Of a stretch of 64,000 bases of DNA, positions 45,013 to 53,029 are shown one piece after another (the stretch's first letter is position 1; each line of letters begins with the position of its first letter). The notes below the pieces were generated by a model. That model saw only the letters and a program-made list of their open reading frames with translations. It ran no database searches and was not told the origin of the DNA. The stretch spans positions 868,001 through 932,000 of the forward strand of contig NZ_JABMKW010000008.1 in the NCBI RefSeq assembly GCF_013204795.1, given 5' to 3'. This stretch comes from Pedobacter panaciterrae. GTDB lineage: Bacteria > Bacteroidota > Bacteroidia > Sphingobacteriales > Sphingobacteriaceae. The position numbers and the translations under genes were made by a program.

Positions 45013-45936
45013 TTAGTCTACAAAATAGGAATTGGTAGGTTTATAGTCTTCCTGTGGAATTTGTGCCTGCTCAAAAATCGAATGTTCAATAGCCCTGCAA
45101 ATGGTATTAAGAGCGAGGTCGTTTTCTTCTTCTCCAAACGGCTCGCCAATTTCCTGTATAATCGCATCTAAAGCAATGAAAGTATAGCTAATAAGTAACA
45201 CGATCAAAGGCATCATCCAGCCTAAGCTATCTACCAAACCAAAGGGTAGCCAAAAACAGTAAAAATAAACGGTACGATGTAATAAGACACTATATGCAAA
45301 CGGCAAAGGCGTATTGGAAATTCGTTCACAACCTCCAACGATTTGTGAAAACTGATTAAGCCTGTTATCTATAGAAGCTAAAACAATGGTGTCAATATGA
45401 TTTTTCTTGGCTTGTTTGCTGACCCATTCTCCTATAAAATCTAAAATGATCACTGGAATATGTCTTTTATCTCTTAAATAATCCACTTGCTCTGCCGAAA
45501 GCAGTCGGGAAAGGTGTTCTGTTCCGGACTTATTTCTCAATTGATAATTAAGAGACCAGCAGAATGCTGCTATCATTTTTATGAAATCTTCTTTGCTTTT
45601 TTTTCCTTCAGGAGAAGGATCATTTATAAGCGTCAACACCTGCCTTGTCAAAGACCTGGATTCAATAACTAATGCGCCCCAAAGTTTTCGCCCTTCCCAA
45701 TACCGATCATAACTTGCCGTATTGCAAAAGCCCATAAAAATAGCTAAAGCCAGGCCAATTAAGGTGAAAATTGTGGGATTAAGGTGTACTTTATAGTCAT
45801 ATATTTTCCCCTTAAAGTATAGGGTGATCAATGATAATACTGCAATAACTATAAGCTGGACGATAATTTTATTTATTACGGATCCTTTCCATATAAATAA
45901 CATTTTCAGCCAATTGGTGCGCTGTCTTGTGATCAT
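45013..45936 (-). CDS. bestrophin-family (UPF0187) membrane protein
   Basis: 307 residues. Hydrophobic segments near residues 24-42 and 52-70, 'CNTASYDRYWEGRKLWGALVIESRSLTRQV' after the second, and two later segments ('TVYFYCFWLPFGLVDSLGWMMPLIVLLISYTFIALDAIIQEIGEPFG' region). The 'YDRYWEGRKLWG' motif and 'EIGEPFG' are the bestrophin signature. Prokaryotic members are anion or cation channels, pentameric in the inner membrane. It converges on the formate dehydrogenase gene with only 1 base between the stops. No link to the molybdenum genes is evident. Confidence 0.9.
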   Translation of the reverse strand: MITRQRTNWLKMLFIWKGSVINKIIVQLIVIAVLSLITLYFKGKIYDYKVHLNPTIFTLIGLALAIFMGFCNTASYDRYWEGRKLWGALVIESRSLTRQVLTLINDPSPEGKKSKEDFIKMIAAFCWSLNYQLRNKSGTEHLSRLLSAEQVDYLRDKRHIPVIILDFIGEWVSKQAKKNHIDTIVLASIDNRLNQFSQIVGGCERISNTPLPFAYSVLLHRTVYFYCFWLPFGLVDSLGWMMPLIVLLISYTFIALDAIIQEIGEPFGEEENDLALNTICRAIEHSIFEQAQIPQEDYKPTNSYFVD

Positions 45937-46079
45937 CTTTTATTTAAGTATTTACTTATAGTGGAGATTTTATTTCATAAATCAAAAGGATAACAAAATT
46001 ACAAAAAAAGCCTCTGAATCTTTTTTTCTGCAGAAATCTTGTCTCATGTTTTTAATTTTAAATCTTAAATTAGAATGAT

Positions 46080-47039
46080 ATGAAAAGACCGATAACGCAA
46101 GAGTCACAAAATATAACGGACTACCCAAATAATAATACCATATTCACTGTGTGGAAGTTTAAGCACAATATAGAAATCAAACCTGCATTCGAAAAACTTT
46201 GCGCTCTGGTAGCTAACCTTAACCATTCTTATATTATACGGGTTCCTGGTGGGCGGGTAAGTTGTGTATTGGGTATTGGTCATGATGCCTGGCTTCAACT
46301 TTCATTGCCCACACCACTACCCAAAGAACTTAAGAATTTTGAACCTGTTACCGGTTTAAAACATACGGCTGTAGCTACTCCAGGGGATCTGCATTTTCAT
46401 TTACGTGGTACCGATATGTCCGTTTGTTTTGATATGTTGACCGCTATAACCGAAATATTAGACCCGGTTGCAGATTGTTTGGAAGAAATACATGGTTTTA
46501 GGTATTGGGATGGCCGATCGATCCTCGGTTTTGTGGATGGCACAGAAAATCCCGTAGGCGATCAACGCGAATTCTTTGCCACGGTTGGTGACGAGGATCC
46601 GGTTTATGCAGGGGGAAGTTACCTTTTCGTACAAAAGTATCTGCATGATATGCGAGGCTGGACAAAACTGCCAGTCGAAGAACAAGAAAAAGTAATAGGT
46701 CGGTATAAAATGAGCGATATTGAGATGCCTGATGACCTAAAACCTGACAACTCACATAGTGCTTTGGCAGCTATAGAAGATGAAGATGGCAACGAGCTGA
46801 AGATCGTGCGAGACAACATGCCCTTCGGATCTCCATCAAAAAATGAGGTTGGCACATACTTTATTGCATATGCCAGCACTTTTAGCACTACTCATAAAAT
46901 GCTGGAAAGAATGTTTATTGGAGTTCCGACTGGAAATTACGATAGGATACTCGATTTCAGCACTGCATGCACCGGCAGCTTGTTTTTTGCCCCATCAACG
47001 AATATGTTGAAGCAGTATACAGCAGATGGTGTTTCCTGA
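46080..47039 (+). CDS. Dyp-type haem peroxidase
   Basis: 319 residues with no signal peptide. GxxDG motif is 'GFVDGTENP' with Asp153, the proximal haem His is His226 in 'PDNSHSALA', and a distal Arg is in 'IVRDNMPFG'. 'YAGGSYLFVQKYLHDM' and 'DRILDFSTACTGSLFFAPS' are further family blocks. It is the YfeX-like class-P/B type, which oxidises dyes, porphyrins or other aromatic substrates with H2O2. No encapsulin gene is nearby. The next gene (47111) begins 71 bases later on the same strand. Confidence 0.92.
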   Translation: MKRPITQESQNITDYPNNNTIFTVWKFKHNIEIKPAFEKLCALVANLNHSYIIRVPGGRVSCVLGIGHDAWLQLSLPTPLPKELKNFEPVTGLKHTAVATPGDLHFHLRGTDMSVCFDMLTAITEILDPVADCLEEIHGFRYWDGRSILGFVDGTENPVGDQREFFATVGDEDPVYAGGSYLFVQKYLHDMRGWTKLPVEEQEKVIGRYKMSDIEMPDDLKPDNSHSALAAIEDEDGNELKIVRDNMPFGSPSKNEVGTYFIAYASTFSTTHKMLERMFIGVPTGNYDRILDFSTACTGSLFFAPSTNMLKQYTADGVS

Positions 47040-47110
47040 CTAAGAGAAGACCACTATAATTTTATTTAAAATCAAAACTTTTTAGGATTGTATCAGTTGC
47101 TATTGGTATC

Positions 47111-47740
47111 ATGGAAACAAATCATAACAATGATCCGGGAGCAAGTCATGTCCCTGAACAACAGAACGGAACAGAAATGAATGCCGTAGAAAAGGTCGAA
47201 CTAGCCTCGGTAGCCGAGGCGGTAGATTTTTTTAAAATTGTGAAGGAAAGATTGCTGGATATAAACCAATGGGCAAAGATCGCAGGTACTGAAATGTCAA
47301 ATTTTTACCTTACCGATTCTAGTGGTCATCAGGTAAGCAGGTTTGCAATAGATGGCGATCATATTAAAATTGATATTCCTGGTCCGGGAACTGTTGCAGG
47401 TAAAGGCTATGATTGGGTTCGGATTGAACAGATCATAACCGAGGAATTGGATGGTGCAGAAGTATTGAGCATCACGGTACGGCCTTCTGCTAACCCTTTA
47501 AACGACAAAGAGGATACAGCGCATTTTCTCACAGATGAGGCAACCTCGACCTTTCAGGTCAAACGTATGGGGAATACTGTTAGTGCAGAGGAACACGGTA
47601 GGAACGAGATGCCTAATACCGGTACCGATAACACCCTTGATAACATCCGCAATGTATTTGTAGGTTGGGGTGCTAAAATTGGGCTGTCTTATCCTCAATG
47701 GAAAGCCCTTGTAAAAGGGTTGCTATCTATTCGGGCTTAA
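47111..47740 (+). CDS. protein of unknown function downstream of the Dyp peroxidase gene
   Basis: 209 residues, no signal or membrane segment. The first 30 residues are polar and low-complexity. Then comes a helix 'VEKVELASVAEAVDFFKIVKERLLDINQWAKIAGTEMSNFYLTDSSG', a beta-rich middle 'FAIDGDHIKIDIPGPGTVAGKGYDWVRIEQI', and a C-terminal aromatic 'NVFVGWGAKIGLSYPQWKALVKGLL'. I do not recognise the family. Its end overlaps the end of the soxC-like gene by 14 bases in convergent orientation. Codon use looks like its neighbours. Co-transcription with the peroxidase gene is plausible. Confidence 0.75.
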   Translation: METNHNNDPGASHVPEQQNGTEMNAVEKVELASVAEAVDFFKIVKERLLDINQWAKIAGTEMSNFYLTDSSGHQVSRFAIDGDHIKIDIPGPGTVAGKGYDWVRIEQIITEELDGAEVLSITVRPSANPLNDKEDTAHFLTDEATSTFQVKRMGNTVSAEEHGRNEMPNTGTDNTLDNIRNVFVGWGAKIGLSYPQWKALVKGLLSIRA

Positions 47741-48971
47741 ACAATGTGCTGCCGTCTGTTTTAATCTGCCATGATGTAATGGGATTCATGTGGTAACCAC
47801 CCATAGCTGTGCCACGTGCTTCAGCCAGTTGCCTAAGGGTTGGCTGTACATATCCTGTTTCATCAACAGCGCGGCTTAGTATTTCCGTTGGGCTACCATC
47901 CCATTGCCAGAGATGCCTGAAATAAGTATGCGCCTTGCTTAGCACCGGATCTTGTAGTCTGGCATCCTGCCAGGTTTTCCCCGCATCAGTACTCACTTCA
48001 ACTTTTTCAATTTTTCCTCTGCCACTCCATGCAATTCCCCTGATCTCAACCCAGCCAGGCATTATCTTTTGAGGATAAGAAGGAAAAGTAATAATCGACC
48101 TGGCATCCATTTCAAAGCTGAACATTCGTATACGATCTTTTACCGGGTAGGTGTATTTTGAGGTTTCTTCCCTGGTCATATAGGGTTCGTCTGATAACTC
48201 TATTCTTCTCAGCCATTTGATGTTCATGTTGCCTTCCCATCCCGGGAGCAGCAGGCGTACCGGATATCCTTGTTCTGGTCTGATAGCCTCTCCATTTTGT
48301 GCATAAACGATCATAGCATCGTCCCAGGCCTTTTTTACCGGAACGCTGCGGGTCATGACAGCAGCATCTGAGCCTTCTGCCAGGAACCATAAAGCCTTTG
48401 GATCAGCACCCACTTCACGAAAAAGGGTTGACAGCATAACTCCGGTCCATTCGCTCTGACTGGTAAGCCCTAGTATCTCCTGTGGAGTTAATTCTTCCTT
48501 TCCTCCACGAAAATTACCGGCACATTCCAGGAAACAGATTCGGCTCACAGCGGGAAAACGCTTCAGCTCTGCAAGTGTAAATTTCATTGGACGCTCAACC
48601 ATTCCATGGATAAGCAGCTCATATTTTTGTGGGTCAATGGCTGGTACGCCGGCATGGTGTCTTTCGTAATGAAGATCGGAAGGAGTGATGGTGCTATGAA
48701 AATCCTGCAAAGGGCTACGTGAAGAGGTCTCCGAAAACTTGCGTACAGGATGTTCAAATGTTGAGCGCTTGCCTTGTGCACTTGGGCCGGGGCCTATTGT
48801 TTTTGTCGGATCTTCTGGTGGTTCAGGGGCAATATGCGGTCCTGTTTGTACATGTTTTGCAAATATCGAATTCACTGGTAAAACAGCGGCAGCAACCATC
48901 CCGCCAAGCAAGGTCCGGCGGCTTATCTTGTTGGATTTTATAACTTGTTTATCTTTTTTTTGCGCTTTCAT
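47727..48971 (-). CDS. soxC: SoxC-type molybdenum sulfite dehydrogenase
   Basis: 414 residues. N-terminal twin-arginine-like signal 'SRRTLLGGMVAAAVLPVNSIFA'. Sulfite-oxidase core: 'HGMVERPMKFTLAELKRFP', 'RICFLECAGNFRGG' with the molybdenum-ligand Cys150, 'VMLSTLFREVGADPKALWFLAEGSD', 'YPVRLLLPGWEGNMNIKWLRRIEL', and the dimer domain 'KIEKVEVSTDAGKTWQDARL'. It oxidises sulfite to sulfate, or in Sox systems a protein-bound sulfane, in the periplasm. The cytochrome partner is encoded 6 bases upstream. It needs the Moco made by the adjacent biosynthesis genes. No other sox genes (soxA, X, Y, Z, B) are in the window. Confidence 0.9.
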   Translation of the reverse strand: MKAQKKDKQVIKSNKISRRTLLGGMVAAAVLPVNSIFAKHVQTGPHIAPEPPEDPTKTIGPGPSAQGKRSTFEHPVRKFSETSSRSPLQDFHSTITPSDLHYERHHAGVPAIDPQKYELLIHGMVERPMKFTLAELKRFPAVSRICFLECAGNFRGGKEELTPQEILGLTSQSEWTGVMLSTLFREVGADPKALWFLAEGSDAAVMTRSVPVKKAWDDAMIVYAQNGEAIRPEQGYPVRLLLPGWEGNMNIKWLRRIELSDEPYMTREETSKYTYPVKDRIRMFSFEMDARSIITFPSYPQKIMPGWVEIRGIAWSGRGKIEKVEVSTDAGKTWQDARLQDPVLSKAHTYFRHLWQWDGSPTEILSRAVDETGYVQPTLRQLAEARGTAMGGYHMNPITSWQIKTDGSTLFKPE

Positions 48972-48977
48972 TGTTCC

Positions 48978-49568
48978 TTACCTGACTTCAGGCCCTCCTT
49001 TACGGTCATCCATAATGAACAGTTTTTTTGCAGGCATAACGATACCTGGTAATGTTTTTGCATTCAGCAACTGATTTTGTTTAATGATTTTATTGGCATA
49101 AAGAAGATAGGCAGTAATGCTGTATACCTCGTTATCGGTCAATGATCCGGGTTGGTTGTAAGGCATTGTTCTACGGATGTAGTCAAACAATGTAGTTGCA
49201 TACGGCCAGTAATTTCCGATGGCCTTAGGCCTGCTTTTCGCTAAAGTATCGCTAACCAGGACGGGAGCAGGGAGTTTGATTTTTGAAAGATCTGTATCGT
49301 TATTGCCATGACAAGCCATACATTTTGATGTATATATTACTTTACCTTTTAATACATCACCCTGCCCCGCAGGAAGTCCTTTTCCATCTGGACGTACGTC
49401 TATATCCCATAAGGCAATTTCTGCTGTTGTAGCCAACCTGCCAAAGCCAAATCTTGAAGGATAACTTGTCCCATTTTTATGCGTTGATGGGACGGGCTGC
49501 TGGGCAGATACCTGATGAAATAAAATCAGACCTAGCAGGGCTGTTCCAACAACAATTTTTATTTTCAT
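48978..49568 (-). CDS. soxD: SoxD-like mono-haem c-type cytochrome
   Basis: 196 residues with a signal peptide ('LILFHQVSAQQ'). Haem site 'SKCMACHGN' at Cys83-His87, and the axial Met in 'RRTMPYNQPGSLTDNEVYSITAYLLY'. The sequence 'WDIDVRPDGKGLPAGQGDVLKGKVIYTSKC' is typical of SoxD and sulfite dehydrogenase cytochrome subunits. It accepts electrons from the SoxC-like enzyme encoded next and passes them to the respiratory chain. The gene is divergent from the leader/SusC operon with 366 bases between starts. Confidence 0.88.
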   Translation of the reverse strand: MKIKIVVGTALLGLILFHQVSAQQPVPSTHKNGTSYPSRFGFGRLATTAEIALWDIDVRPDGKGLPAGQGDVLKGKVIYTSKCMACHGNNDTDLSKIKLPAPVLVSDTLAKSRPKAIGNYWPYATTLFDYIRRTMPYNQPGSLTDNEVYSITAYLLYANKIIKQNQLLNAKTLPGIVMPAKKLFIMDDRKGGPEVR

Positions 49569-49596
49569 TTCTAATTTACAATTGACTTATGACGGC

Positions 49597-49604
49597 CAAA
49601 TATA
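49597..49604 (-). promoter_or_regulatory. candidate -7 box upstream of soxD
   Basis: On the minus strand TATATTTG matches TAnnTTTG exactly and lies about 29 bases upstream of the soxD ATG. No TTTG is found at the expected -33 distance, so this is only a half promoter. Confidence 0.4.
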
Positions 49605-49632
49605 ATAAAATCTAGTAAATCGATAGAATTAA

Positions 49633-49663
49633 TTTGTTTTTGTAAAAAATGCCGTTACATTTG
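49633..49663 (+). promoter_or_regulatory. Bacteroidota promoter for the Cys-leader / SusCD / DoxX operon
   Basis: TTTG at 49633-49636, exactly 19 bases, then TACATTTG at 49656-49663. This matches the Bacteroidota housekeeping consensus TTTG-N19-TAnnTTTG. Transcription would begin near 49670, some 30 bases before the leader open frame. Confidence 0.8.
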
Positions 49664-49699
49664 TGGAAAAAGAATCAATTACTATGATTAAATAAACAC

Positions 49700-49795
49700 A
49701 TGGAAAAACAATTACTCCACAAAAAAGAAGACGCCACATCTATTCGCCTGAAGTTGAAATTCTCAGCTTACTGTTGTTGCTGTTTCGAGCAATAG
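49700..49795 (+). CDS. 31-codon leader peptide ending in four consecutive cysteines
   Basis: ATG 49700, TAG 49793-49795. The peptide starts MEKQLLHKKEDATS and ends KFSAYCCCCFEQ; Cys codons TGT TGT TGC TGT occupy 49772-49783. It begins about 30 bases after the predicted start of transcription and ends 27 bases before a hairpin. This is the layout of a ribosome-mediated attenuator that senses charged tRNA-Cys. The bases TTGCT inside the Cys codons (49777-49781) can pair with AGCAA (49788-49792), which can instead pair with TTGCT at 49801-49805, so there are two exclusive folds. Translation and function are inferred. Confidence 0.65.
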   Translation: MEKQLLHKKEDATSIRLKLKFSAYCCCCFEQ

Positions 49796-49821
49796 CATTT
49801 TTGCTACTCCCTTAAAAAAAT

Positions 49822-49846
49822 AAAGACAGGATAAGATCCTGCCTTT
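49822..49846 (+). terminator. attenuator-like hairpin between the Cys leader and susC
   Basis: AAAGACAGGAT (49822-49832) pairs with ATCCTGCCTTT (49836-49846), 11 bp with one A-C mismatch and a 3-base loop; a short T-run is in the right arm. It is a weak intrinsic terminator by itself, which is what regulated read-through would need. A smaller stem TAGCA-TTTT-TGCTA (49793-49806) lies between it and the Cys codons. The rest of the leader up to 49934 has only a chance-level 16-codon frame (49862-49912). Confidence 0.5.
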
Positions 49847-49934
49847 ACGCTGGCCATCAGTATGCAACGCCAATCACCTACTGAAATGCCACTAGTTTCA
49901 ACCAACGATTAATTAATTAAAACTTTTTAAAGTT

Positions 49935-52900
49935 ATGCAAAATTTTAAAAAGGAGAGGCCTTTATCTAGTGCTCGCTCCTTTGTTAAAAAAACATTACTG
50001 CTGCTTAGCGGTCTTATAATGTTTTTATTTATTCCATTGATTTCCAGGTCTCAAACCCAAACAATTGTCAATTCTACATTAAAAGGGCAGGTTATAGACC
50101 AGGTAACCAGAAAAGGAATCGCCGGTGCCAGTGTAAGCATTACAGGTACTACACATTCGGTACAGACTGACAAAGATGGTAGGTTCAACTTTGTAACTGG
50201 CCAGAAACTGCCCTATACTTTGGTTATCACTTTTATCGGATATGAGAAAAGGGAAGTGATAGCCAGAACTGAAGCTATAGAAATAGAATTAAAGGAGATT
50301 ACTAACCAATTAAATGATGTGGTAGTAGTGGCCTACGGTTCGCAGGAGCGCAGAAACGTAATCGGATCTGTCGTAAAAACCAGTCTCGATGATGTAAAGA
50401 ACATTCCGGGTGGTAGCTTTGAATCGCAGCTTCAGGGAAAAGTAGCTGGTGTACAGATCACCAATAATACGGGTGTGCCAGGCGAGACTGTAAACATTCG
50501 ACTGCGCGGGGCTAATAGTATTAACGGAAACAACAATCCTTTGTATGTGATAGATGGGGTATTTATAAGTAATACCAGCTTGCAGACTTATGATACAGGT
50601 GGTAAGTCCACATCGCCTATTGCTGATATTAACCCGAACGATATTGCGAGTATTTCTGTGTTGAAAGATGCTGAAGCAACTGTGCTTTATGGGGTTAGGG
50701 GAGCCAATGGGGTTGTTATCATTACCACTAAGCGTGGTAACTTTAACCAGAAGCCGAAGCTTGATCTGAATGTAAATAATGGTTTTGCAAAAGCCATTAA
50801 ACTATGGGATCTGGCAACCGGCCCACAACATGCTGAATTGATTAACGAGAATTACATCAATACTGGTGGAACTTTTGCTACCCGCCCGTTCCGTCCTGTT
50901 TCAGAAGGAGGCAGAGGCTTACCTGAAGAGCAGCAAACTTACGACCGCTTAAGTCAGGTTTTTCGTACTGCTGCGCTGCAGAATTACGATGTTTCTTTGG
51001 CTGGAGGAAACAACGGAACAAAATATTACATTTCGGCGGGATACAACAAACAGGAGTCAATTCTGGCACCTATATCTTTCGATCGCGCCAGCTTCAAGGC
51101 AAATTTTGATCAGAAGATCACTAATAAAATAACAGTGGGTATAAGCAACACCCTTGGCAGGACCCACCGCAATGAAGGCCGGGCAGGAGATGGGCCAGCT
51201 GGTGGTTTACTTCAGGCGGCACTGCACACACCTACATATCTGTCACCTTATAATGCACAGGGTGTATTGGTTGGTAGAGCCGGCTTTGATAATGTACAGC
51301 TTTTGCTTGAAAATTACGACATCAACTCTACCAGTTTACGTTACATTGGTAACCTATACGGTGAGGCAGAACTCTTACCAGGACTGAAGTTCCGTTCCAG
51401 TTTTGGTTTGGACTATACCAATTATCCTGAATCTGAATATTGGAATACTTTCCTGATCTCGGGAAGTCCAAATGGTCTGGCCACTTCATCCGTTGGTCAG
51501 CGCACCTCGCTGCTTAATGAGCAAACACTTTCCTATAGTTTTAAGGTTAATGACAAACATACATTTGGCATTTTAGTGGGTAATACATTGCAAAGCGATG
51601 TGAGTAGTACCACTTCGGCCACCGGCAGAGGCTTTGCCAACAATTCGTATAAGCTTATTTCCTCGGCTGCGGTAACTACTGGTTCAGAAAGGTGGTCGAG
51701 AAGGAATCTTGCTGCCTTCTTTACTAAGCTTGATTACAATTTCGATGGCAAATACCTGCTTGATTTCAGTCTGCGTGCGGATGGATCATCTGCATTCGGA
51801 AAGGACAAGCAATGGGGGTATTTTCCCGGCGTAGGTGCAGCATGGCAGGTTAAAGAAGAAAACTTTTTGAAAAATGTGGACTTTATCACTGATCTGAAGA
51901 TCAGAACTAGTTATGGTATTACAGGAAGCCAGAATGGTGCCGATGATTTTTCTTCACTTGGCCTTTGGTCTGGAGGTTCATCATACCTTGGAAACCCAGG
52001 TACAGCACCTCAGCAAATTGCCAATCCTGATCTTGGCTGGGAGCAAACTACTCAGTTCAACACAGGATTTGATCTCTCTTTATTTGAGGGCAGGCTGGCA
52101 TTTTCATTTGATTACTACAGAAAATATACCAGTGATGGGATAATTTCCAGCCCGTTAGCCGCTACAACAGGTTTTAGTAGTTATACTAAAAATCAGATAG
52201 AGATTAGTAACAGGGGCTATGAGCTGGGAATCAGCTCTACCAATATTAAAGGAAAGGACTTTAACTGGACAACGAGCTTCAATATATCCGGAAATAAGAA
52301 CAAAATAGAGAAATTATCTGCACCGGTGAAGTTTGGAAGCAGGGACCTGATCTGGAATATAGAGGGAAGCCCTTTGTACTCTTTCTACCTATATAAAGAG
52401 CTTTATGTAGACCCACAAACGGGTAACGTGGTGTATGATGATTACAATAAGGATGGTAAGATCACTGCTGCAGATAGGCAGGTCTACGGGAGCGTATGGC
52501 CTAAGTTCTTTGGCGGTATGGGTAATAATTTTGCTTATAAAGGATTAGATCTGGGTGTATTCTTTTCCTTTTCTTATGGAAACAAGGTGTATAACCACAA
52601 CAGGTTTTTTGGTGAAGCTGGCGGAGCACGTGATGCCAACCGTATCATTTTTGCCAGTAACGTAGACAGGTGGCAGAAGCCTGGTGATGTAACGAACACA
52701 CCAAGGCCAGATGGAATTAACAACAACAACTATAAAGATGATGGCAGTCGTTGGCTGGAAGATGCCTCTTTCCTGCGCTTACGCTCTTTGGTACTTGGTT
52801 ATACACTTCCTAAATCGATTACAGAACGGGTTAAGCTGGATAGGGTGAGATTGTCTGTGACGGCTAATAACCTGTTCCTGATCACCAATTATACAGGCCT

Positions 52901-53006
52901 TGATCCTGAGTCTTCTGCCAGTAGTTCACAAAATGCGCAGGGAATTGATTTGGGTACACCACCACAGCCACGGAGTTTTCAATTTGGTATAAATGTGTCC
53001 CTATAA
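49935..53006 (+). CDS. SusC/RagA-type TonB-dependent transporter of the sulfur-linked operon
   Basis: 1023 residues. A long N-terminal signal ('LLLLSGLIMFLFIPLISRSQTQ') is followed by a regulatory-like beta-sandwich ('LKGQVIDQVTRKGIAGASVSIT', 'LVITFIGYEKREV'), the plug ('LNDVVVVAYGSQERRNVIGSVV', 'LQGKVAGVQITNNTGVPGETVNIRLRG', 'VLKDAEATVLYGVRGANGVVIITTKRG') and the barrel ending 'RSFQFGINVSL'. It pairs with the SusD 23 bases downstream. It differs from the PUL transporters in the window by its neighbours: no glycan-active enzymes, but two DoxX-like membrane proteins and a divergent sulfite dehydrogenase. A sulfur compound as cargo is an inference from this context. Confidence 0.95.
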   Translation: MQNFKKERPLSSARSFVKKTLLLLSGLIMFLFIPLISRSQTQTIVNSTLKGQVIDQVTRKGIAGASVSITGTTHSVQTDKDGRFNFVTGQKLPYTLVITFIGYEKREVIARTEAIEIELKEITNQLNDVVVVAYGSQERRNVIGSVVKTSLDDVKNIPGGSFESQLQGKVAGVQITNNTGVPGETVNIRLRGANSINGNNNPLYVIDGVFISNTSLQTYDTGGKSTSPIADINPNDIASISVLKDAEATVLYGVRGANGVVIITTKRGNFNQKPKLDLNVNNGFAKAIKLWDLATGPQHAELINENYINTGGTFATRPFRPVSEGGRGLPEEQQTYDRLSQVFRTAALQNYDVSLAGGNNGTKYYISAGYNKQESILAPISFDRASFKANFDQKITNKITVGISNTLGRTHRNEGRAGDGPAGGLLQAALHTPTYLSPYNAQGVLVGRAGFDNVQLLLENYDINSTSLRYIGNLYGEAELLPGLKFRSSFGLDYTNYPESEYWNTFLISGSPNGLATSSVGQRTSLLNEQTLSYSFKVNDKHTFGILVGNTLQSDVSSTTSATGRGFANNSYKLISSAAVTTGSERWSRRNLAAFFTKLDYNFDGKYLLDFSLRADGSSAFGKDKQWGYFPGVGAAWQVKEENFLKNVDFITDLKIRTSYGITGSQNGADDFSSLGLWSGGSSYLGNPGTAPQQIANPDLGWEQTTQFNTGFDLSLFEGRLAFSFDYYRKYTSDGIISSPLAATTGFSSYTKNQIEISNRGYELGISSTNIKGKDFNWTTSFNISGNKNKIEKLSAPVKFGSRDLIWNIEGSPLYSFYLYKELYVDPQTGNVVYDDYNKDGKITAADRQVYGSVWPKFFGGMGNNFAYKGLDLGVFFSFSYGNKVYNHNRFFGEAGGARDANRIIFASNVDRWQKPGDVTNTPRPDGINNNNYKDDGSRWLEDASFLRLRSLVLGYTLPKSITERVKLDRVRLSVTANNLFLITNYTGLDPESSASSSQNAQGIDLGTPPQPRSFQFGINVSL

Positions 53007-53029
53007 TTAGGGATAAGAAATTAGAAATC

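Noticed and set aside
46104..46888. Several overlapping minus-strand open frames of 64-89 codons within the Dyp peroxidase gene
   Set aside because: They are antisense shadows of a clearly coding gene; none shows motifs or a plausible start context.
49862..49912. 16-codon frame between the attenuator-like hairpin and susC
   Set aside because: No unusual codon run, no recognisable motif, and a frame this short is expected by chance.
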